From the NCBI GenBank assembly GCA_910580015.1, contig CAJTVT010000046.1:1-20998 (forward strand): a DNA stretch of 20,998 nucleotides, given 5' to 3'. This stretch comes from an uncultured Lachnospiraceae bacterium. Lineage in GTDB: Bacteria; Bacillota; Clostridia; Lachnospirales; Lachnospiraceae. Shown piece by piece: positions 16,700 to 20,998 of the stretch (its first letter is position 1; each line of letters opens with the position of its first letter). The notes under the pieces were generated by a model, which ran no database searches, was not told the DNA's origin, and saw only the letters and a program-made list of their open reading frames with translations. Made by a program: the position numbers and the translations under genes.

Positions 16700-18136
16700 T
16701 TACTTTCCTCCAATGCTTTCCTCTAATGCCGACTTTATACTGTTATATTGTTCCATACTCTTTTCATAATTCCCTTTACGTACATTCATTTCCATACGAA
16801 AAGCAGACTTCTTAATATCCTTAGGCGCTTGTTCCAATAATTCCTTAATGTTATGGGCAAAGGTTTCCGCCTTATCCCAAGCTTCCACATCCATACATAT
16901 AATCAGCTTTTCCATCTTACTTGCAATTTCTTGCAAATTCTCAGTTGTTCCAAATTGAAATATTTTCTCCAGATCATCGAATTGTGGCACAACCTGATTC
17001 TGATTGATAAATTCAAATCGTTCTCCTGCTTTGAGTCCTTCCTTGCTGTTTTGTGATAAATGAAGACGCACAGAAAACGAAAAACTGCTCCCTTTTCCCT
17101 TTTCACTGTCCAAATGAATGCTGCCATGCATCAACTCAATCAACTGCTTCGTTATGGCAAGCCCCAATCCTGTGCCGCCATATTTTCTGGTAATGGAAGC
17201 ATCCACCTGAGAAAAACTCTTAAACAGTTTATCCTTCTCCTCTTGTGAAATTCCAATTCCTGTATCTGACACCACAAAAAACAACTCGATCTCGTCATCA
17301 AATTCCACCGTCTTGGTCACTTCTATATTAATGTAGCCAACACTGGTAAATTTCACTGCATTTGACAACAAATTATTTAGTATCTGCGTAAGCCGCAGCT
17401 CATCTCCTATCAAATACTCAGGTATAATCTTATCAATGTTTACCCCGATATGTAGACCTTTGGAATTGATTGCCGTTATATTTGTCTCAACTGCATGATT
17501 CACCATCTTGTAGAAATTAAATTCTTTTTGTTCAATTATAAATTTTCCAGCCTCAAGTTTGGAAAAATCTAAGATATTATTGATAATGGCAGACATATTT
17601 TCACAGCATCGGATAATAATATCCATCGTATTTTTTACTTCCCCTGTAACCCCAGCTTCCAGAAGATTTGTCACATGCCCTCGAATTCCATTGACTGGTG
17701 TACGAAGCTCATGTGTAACATTTGCTACAAATTCATTTCGCACCTTAATAGTCTCTTCCATCTCCTCTTTCATACGCACAAGCTTTCGCTCTGTTTCAAT
17801 CCGCTTAGCGATATTAATAGAAAATAGAAGATTTCTGCCTGCTTCCATTACAATAGACATTCGAACCGGAAAGCATGTTCCATTCTTACGATACATCATC
17901 CCTTCCTTCATCTGCGCAACTTGTTCCATCGAAAAGCTGTTGTCCTCCTGACGAAGCTCTCCAGGAAATAACTCATCCAAACGGATCGTTGTCAATTCTT
18001 CCCCATACCCCAGGTCATTTTTGGCTAAAGCATTACCATACAAAATTTTTCCATTATCGTCAAACATCAGTATAATCTCCAGAGATTCATCTGCAAAACG
18101 ATAAATATCTTCTCCCCGCAAAAGTTCTTCCTGCAT
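16700..18136 (-). CDS. PAS-containing sensor histidine kinase with a C-terminal Hpt-like domain
   Basis: A soluble kinase; I see no membrane segment. The 478 residues have an N-terminal PAS domain (about 10-110), a short coiled coil, a HisKA domain with His142 (FVANVTHELRTPVNG), and an ATPase domain with N-box (LNNLLSNAVKF), G1 (SDTGIGIS), F-box (FKSFSQVD) and G2 (YGGTGLGLAI). The last 90 residues (about 388-475) look like a histidine phosphotransfer domain, with a candidate His428 in FAHNIKELLEQ, although the usual Gly after HxxK is replaced by Glu. No receiver domain lies between kinase and Hpt. The ATG at 18136 is chosen because AAAGAGGTG lies five bases upstream. The gene heads a two-gene operon with the HD-GYP regulator. 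Confidence 0.92.
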   Translation of the reverse strand: MQEELLRGEDIYRFADESLEIILMFDDNGKILYGNALAKNDLGYGEELTTIRLDELFPGELRQEDNSFSMEQVAQMKEGMMYRKNGTCFPVRMSIVMEAGRNLLFSINIAKRIETERKLVRMKEEMEETIKVRNEFVANVTHELRTPVNGIRGHVTNLLEAGVTGEVKNTMDIIIRCCENMSAIINNILDFSKLEAGKFIIEQKEFNFYKMVNHAVETNITAINSKGLHIGVNIDKIIPEYLIGDELRLTQILNNLLSNAVKFTSVGYINIEVTKTVEFDDEIELFFVVSDTGIGISQEEKDKLFKSFSQVDASITRKYGGTGLGLAITKQLIELMHGSIHLDSEKGKGSSFSFSVRLHLSQNSKEGLKAGERFEFINQNQVVPQFDDLEKIFQFGTTENLQEIASKMEKLIICMDVEAWDKAETFAHNIKELLEQAPKDIKKSAFRMEMNVRKGNYEKSMEQYNSIKSALEESIGGK

Positions 18137-18219
18137 TTTTTCACCTCTTTTTGTTGTCATCTGTTGTCTGTATTTCTGATAAAATTTTCTATTTCCTAAT
18201 TTTAACCCTACTATATTTA

Positions 18220-18248
18220 AGTATACGTTCTCACAAATAGAGTGTCAA
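18220..18248 (-). promoter_or_regulatory. Promoter of the sensor kinase / HD-GYP operon
   Basis: On the minus strand a perfect TTGACA (18248-18243), a 17-base spacer and TATACT (18225-18220). Transcription would start near 18213, with a leader of about 77 bases before the kinase ATG. It is the closest match to the sigma-A consensus in the window. Confidence 0.8.
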
Positions 18249-18352
18249 GAAAAAAAAGTCCTATGGTAAACATCCCCAATGTCATCCTCTATTTTCCCTG
18301 CTTGCCCCCATCTATCATGCCAATATTCTTCCTATACATGCCCGTTTGGATG

Positions 18353-18385
18353 AAAAACAGAATCCCCAAAAGGATCCTGCTTTTT
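18353..18385 (-). terminator. Terminator of the three-gene nuclease operon
   Basis: On the minus strand AAAAAGCAGGATCC pairs with GGATTCTGTTTTT across a short TTTTGG loop (one G-U pair and a small bulge), ending in a T-run at 18357-18353. It begins ten bases after the nuclease stop codon and separates it from the kinase promoter. The remaining bases between here and 18249 show nothing else I can support. Confidence 0.75.
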
Positions 18386-18394
18386 CTCCACCAT

Positions 18395-19135
18395 TTATCG
18401 TTTAAACTCTTCCTCCATCTCGTGTTTTGATATGTATTCATGATAACTTATATCATTTTTCATAGCGATATATTTGTCATTCAATATATTCAAAATATTC
18501 GTTTCTTTTTTGTATATTCTATCAAAATCATCCCAGGTAACATCAACAATATAAATTTTCTCCCTAAGGGCGATCTTTCTTGCCAAACCTTTTCCATCAA
18601 CCCAAATATTTTTCCCACCAATACCATTTCTAGAAAAAATAATGCCAAACTTCACATCACTTACTTTCATTAAGGAATAAAACTTGCCCACATATGTAAC
18701 ATCCACACTTCCAACGTAATTCTTACACTCGCATAAAAAACCTTGCCCTAAAAAATCGTATGCCTTGTCAATCCCGTTTTGCAAAGCCTCCCTTTTCCAA
18801 TTTATCAAAATATCAATCTCATTGGTAACCGTCCTGCAATTGATAGCCTTTTCAAAAAGCGCATTTCCATGAAAAAATAATGTTCCAGCCAGCTTTTCCA
18901 ACAGTTCCCCCCTCTGTTGAACGGAAAATAAATGTTTTTTCTCCTTATCGTATTCTTGTATGTCCCTATTTAAAGAATTAAAATATTGTTCAAATTCACA
19001 GTATGCTTGCTCTGATAAATTAAAAAGCTTCTGATTCCTGTTCCGCTGTACCTTCAAATACCCCTCTATCGTCAGATTATTTTTACGCATAAATCTTTCT
19101 AAATCATCATAGTCGTTTTTTTGCTGTTCCTTCAT
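18395..19135 (-). CDS. PD-(D/E)XK superfamily nuclease, Mrr/restriction-endonuclease-like
   Basis: A 246-residue soluble protein. Its middle part shows the PD-(D/E)XK nuclease core: a helix with RGELLEKLAGTLF (Glu77, Glu80), a strand with NEIDIL (Asp108), then FLCECKNY (Glu136-Cys-Lys138), followed by the helix VTYVGKFYSLM and the strand KFGIIFSRNG. This order fits restriction-type endonucleases of the Mrr_cat/RE_Mrr kind. The N-terminal 70 residues are helical and charged, possibly for partner binding. The start overlaps the stop of the preceding gene by four bases (ATGA), and no strong ribosome binding site is visible, so translation is probably coupled. Target and trigger are unknown. A role in defence or DNA turnover is inferred from the fold and operon context only. 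Confidence 0.75.
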   Translation of the reverse strand: MKEQQKNDYDDLERFMRKNNLTIEGYLKVQRNRNQKLFNLSEQAYCEFEQYFNSLNRDIQEYDKEKKHLFSVQQRGELLEKLAGTLFFHGNALFEKAINCRTVTNEIDILINWKREALQNGIDKAYDFLGQGFLCECKNYVGSVDVTYVGKFYSLMKVSDVKFGIIFSRNGIGGKNIWVDGKGLARKIALREKIYIVDVTWDDFDRIYKKETNILNILNDKYIAMKNDISYHEYISKHEMEEEFKR

Positions 19136-19494
19136 TCTACAATCACCCGATAAATTATCACTGCGTTTTGTGACACTTCTGTGAGTTCACAATCATTATG
19201 AGGACAATACTCTACCTCTGGCAATTCAAAATATGTCTTGTAATGCCGCCCTATAAATCGATTGCAATTAGGGCAATAAATCTCAAAGTATTGTTCTAAA
19301 TATCCCATATCCGTCAAATAATCCAAAACACGATACGTTTCTACAATATCTGCCTTTGTAAAATGATGAACTGCATCTGGAAAAATCCATTTCTGTTTGA
19401 CAAGCCGAAAGAACTCCATAAACTTTTCAATGTCAATATTAAATTTCTGTTCCTTTAACGAGAGCTCCACTTGAACCAAAATATTCGATTGCAT
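19132..19494 (-). CDS. Small protein with putative winged-helix and zinc-ribbon halves
   Basis: I do not recognise the family of this 120-residue protein. Residues about 20-70 look like a helix-turn-helix or winged-helix fold (FTKADIVETYRVLDYLTDMGYLE has the length and hydrophobic spacing of such a domain). They are followed by a four-cysteine knuckle: Cys74 and Cys77 (YCPNCN) with Cys97 and Cys102 (YCPHNDC), which should bind zinc. It could contact DNA or hold the other two proteins together. The start overlaps the end of the upstream gene by 56 bases in a different frame, with AAAGGATG just before the ATG. It ends in a four-base overlap with the nuclease gene, so all three proteins are likely made in fixed proportion. 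Confidence 0.65.
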   Translation of the reverse strand: MQSNILVQVELSLKEQKFNIDIEKFMEFFRLVKQKWIFPDAVHHFTKADIVETYRVLDYLTDMGYLEQYFEIYCPNCNRFIGRHYKTYFELPEVEYCPHNDCELTEVSQNAVIIYRVIVE

Positions 19495-20554
19495 CGTTCA
19501 TCCTTTCCATTCTAAAATCCAAACAACCCCCAGTTATATGCCACAATTGCAGAAAACTATTATCAAAATATGAAAACGTAATTTTAACAATAAAACTCTG
19601 CGAAACAACTTCCCTCTCCCACATCAAATGGACATATGGATAACTGGCTGTAGCTTCCTTCTCCTTAATATATTCTAACAGTAGATTCTTTATCTCTTTA
19701 CTCTGATTAAAAAGTTCTTCATTTTGATGGATTAGTTCTCGTATTTCCCCAATAAACGGCAAAATAAAATCTTCATCCTGTGAAGCTGTTAATTCTGCTG
19801 CACCAGAACTTCCCATATCCATCATTTGTTTGAAGATTCTAACATGACTTTGCTCATCATTTTTGACAATATCCCAAAAATTCTTGTTATCACACCTAAA
19901 AATCTTGACTTGTAGTTTCTCTTTTAGCCATTCAATTATAAAAAATATGTTATCCCTATATGTATCTTTATTATGAGCTGAATAACTCTGTTTTAAACGA
20001 TCATAACGAATTTCGAACATTTTATTTGTTTCATCAAAATATACCACCACAATGTATCTATAATCTATTTTTTGACTCTGATCTTTATAATAATTCTGAT
20101 GAACAACAAACTTGACCATAAAATGCTGATCATCAATTTTATAAAATACAGGAATCGCTTCTTCAAATTCGGATGCTATGCTGAATTCTATTTTATTGTC
20201 ATAATCACCACAGTTTTGTATTTCTTTGCCGCTATCCAACAATTTCTTAAATCTGTTTTCAATCTCCCCCTCATAAAAAAATGGTACTGAATATTGATAC
20301 ATCTTTAAAAAATCAAGTTTATCATAAAAACTTAAAAAATTTATATTTTGTGAGGTTCTTTGACATATATATCTATAATCTTTTTTCTCAAAATACATAC
20401 AATGCGCAGCATCCAATAGATTCTTCTGTTTGTGAAATGTAATCAAATGTTTTTGTTCCAAATCAGCAACAATCTGACGCTTCATTTGCACAGAAAACCC
20501 ATCCACTGTATTGAAATAAAAATTCAAATAGTTACTTTCATCCAAAGTCAACAT
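19439..20554 (-). CDS. Protein of unknown function, first gene of the nuclease operon
   Basis: A 371-residue protein that I do not recognise. It has no signal peptide or clear membrane segment, and no nucleotide-binding P-loop or nuclease motif that I can see. The first 60 residues could be a small helical DNA- or protein-binding domain. The central part (about 130-240) alternates aromatic-rich strands. A charged segment around SGAAELTASQDEDF is followed by a probable coiled coil (about 290-318), and the tail is strand-rich. Codon use is AT-rich compared with the che genes, like its two partners. The ATG at 20554 has GGGGAG five bases upstream. As the first and largest gene, it is a candidate sensor or specificity subunit for the nuclease; this is inference from position only. 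Confidence 0.7.
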   Translation of the reverse strand: MLTLDESNYLNFYFNTVDGFSVQMKRQIVADLEQKHLITFHKQKNLLDAAHCMYFEKKDYRYICQRTSQNINFLSFYDKLDFLKMYQYSVPFFYEGEIENRFKKLLDSGKEIQNCGDYDNKIEFSIASEFEEAIPVFYKIDDQHFMVKFVVHQNYYKDQSQKIDYRYIVVVYFDETNKMFEIRYDRLKQSYSAHNKDTYRDNIFFIIEWLKEKLQVKIFRCDNKNFWDIVKNDEQSHVRIFKQMMDMGSSGAAELTASQDEDFILPFIGEIRELIHQNEELFNQSKEIKNLLLEYIKEKEATASYPYVHLMWEREVVSQSFIVKITFSYFDNSFLQLWHITGGCLDFRMERMNDAIEYFGSSGALVKGTEI

Positions 20555-20689
20555 TGCGTCTCCCCATTTCTATCTTCCTATTTTGTGTAACAGCAAATGA
20601 TTGTGTTCACAGCTTTCCTTCACTCAGACAGCGTCAACACAGCCATATTACGCTCACAGAATATTTCCCTTATTCCTGACCCTTGTTTC

Positions 20690-20718
20690 ATTATAAAAAT
20701 CGTTTATCCTTTTTTGTA
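20690..20718 (-). promoter_or_regulatory. Possible promoter of the nuclease operon
   Basis: On the minus strand a perfect TATAAT (20695-20690) is preceded, 17 bases away, by a weak TACAAA (20718-20713). The leader would be about 130 bases to the ATG at 20554. The -10 is good and the -35 poor, so an activator or another start site is possible. The rest of the gene-free stretch 20555-20760 shows nothing I can name. Confidence 0.35.
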
Positions 20719-20769
20719 GTGACATATTCATAGTTGACCAAATCCGTAGAATGAATTTTCATTAATAAT

Positions 20770-20797
20770 AAAAAAGAATCCTGCAACGCAGGATTCT
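20770..20797 (-). terminator. Hairpin with T-run, terminator on the minus strand
   Basis: On the minus strand GAATCCTGC (20796-20788) pairs perfectly with GCAGGATTC (20784-20776) over a three-base loop and is followed by TTTTTT. It stops leftward transcripts arriving from the tRNA side before they reach the nuclease operon. Confidence 0.7.
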
Positions 20798-20860
20798 CCG
20801 CCTGCGGCGGGTTGCTTTTGCAGCATAATTCCTTACCGCCGCAGTGCGATCCCTGCGGAG
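20796..20860. repeat. Nested GC-rich inverted repeats
   Basis: CTGCGGCGG (20802-20810) pairs with CCGCCGCAG (20836-20844), and CTCCGC (20796-20801) pairs with GCGGAG (20855-20860). Together they can form one long folded structure in an otherwise AT-rich spacer. With the two flanking hairpins, the whole stretch 20770-20895 is palindromic. It could be a dispersed intergenic repeat or a small structured RNA. Confidence 0.55.
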
Positions 20861-20868
20861 CGTTTTTG

Positions 20869-20895
20869 TTTCATAGGACGCTCTTTCCTATGAAA
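20869..20895. repeat. 10-bp stem hairpin
   Basis: TTTCATAGGA (20869-20878) and TCCTATGAAA (20886-20895) form a perfect ten-pair stem with a seven-base loop, directly beside the tRNA terminator. Confidence 0.6.
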
Positions 20896-20896
20896 T

Positions 20897-20930
20897 GAAA
20901 AAAAGCTCAACTCTTATATAAAAGAGTTGA
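20897..20930 (-). terminator. Terminator of the tRNA-Leu transcript
   Basis: On the minus strand TCAACTCTT (20930-20922) pairs with AAGAGTTGA (20915-20907) across a six-base loop. After G and C it runs into a T-tract (complement of the A-run at 20898-20904). It lies 16 bases after the tRNA 3' end. Confidence 0.8.
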
Positions 20931-20946
20931 ACCCTCAAAATTCAAA

Positions 20947-20998
20947 TGCCGGCGACCGGAATCGAACCGGTACGATGTCGCCACCACAGGATTTTAAG
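20947..20998 (-). tRNA. tRNA-Leu (UAA anticodon), 3' part only
   Basis: Read on the minus strand from the window edge, the sequence starts in the anticodon loop (CTTAAAATC, giving UAA). It continues with a long class II variable arm (TGGTGGCGACATCG), the T arm with GGTTCGATTCC, and the acceptor strand CGCCGGC with discriminator A at 20947. The 5' half lies outside the window. CCA is not encoded. The long variable arm and the anticodon together give leucine. Confidence 0.9.

Noticed and set aside
18242..18430. 62-codon plus-strand open frame in the spacer between the nuclease and kinase genes
   Set aside because: It overlaps the kinase promoter, the operon terminator and the end of the nuclease gene, and has no ribosome binding site.
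20700..20826. Short minus-strand frame starting inside the palindromic element (MLQKQ...)
   Set aside because: Its codons are explained by the hairpins, it lacks a convincing ribosome binding site, and it runs through the terminator.
20555..20998. Prophage or integrative element attachment site at the tRNA-Leu 3' end
   Set aside because: No second copy of the tRNA 3' sequence and no integrase or recombinase gene was seen in the window.
1..20998. CRISPR array, insertion sequence or rRNA gene
   Set aside because: I found no regularly spaced short repeats, no transposase-like protein and no rRNA-like sequence on either strand.

Overview
The window looks like a chromosomal stretch from a low-GC, anaerobic gut Firmicute, most likely Clostridia and probably Lachnospiraceae. 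The signs are AGGAGG-type ribosome binding sites, sigma-A style promoters, KtrA/KtrB-type potassium uptake, a tRNA-Leu without an encoded CCA end, and a very large secreted glycosidase carrying Ig-like (BIG2) and BspA-like leucine-rich repeats. The genus cannot be fixed from the sequence alone.

Layout. At the left edge only the first ten codons of a minus-strand gene are present (possibly a LytTR-type regulator), with its own promoter. A single plus-strand gene (553-6372) encodes a secreted GH89 alpha-N-acetylglucosaminidase of 1939 residues, with its own promoter and a hairpin terminator. Everything to the right of it is on the minus strand. Reading in the direction of transcription from the right edge, these are: the 3' part of a tRNA-Leu(UAA) gene and its terminator; a highly structured palindromic intergenic stretch; a three-gene operon with a protein of unknown function, a small winged-helix/zinc-ribbon-like protein and a PD-(D/E)XK nuclease (20554-18395), closed by a terminator; a sensor kinase and an HD-GYP response regulator (18136-15610) behind a near-consensus promoter; a chemosensory operon cheR-cheB-receiver-cheA-cheW-mcp (15519-9191), whose promoter overlaps the stop codon of the HD-GYP gene, closed by a long hairpin terminator; and a potassium uptake operon ktrB-ktrA plus a DUF1653 gene (9068-6549).

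How the parts may work together. The glycosidase probably removes terminal alpha-linked GlcNAc from host or mucin glycans outside the cell. The kinase/HD-GYP pair and the che operon form a signalling block of about 9 kb. No flagellar gene and no CheC/CheD/CheX/CheZ is present, and the only receptor has almost no extracellular domain, so the array may read an internal or membrane state and may control something other than swimming. KtrAB handles potassium uptake and osmotic balance.

The best candidate for something undescribed is the three-gene nuclease operon next to the tRNA-Leu gene. It is visibly AT-richer than the che genes, tightly overlapped, and carries an intact-looking nuclease motif beside two proteins I do not recognise. 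A defence role is inference only.
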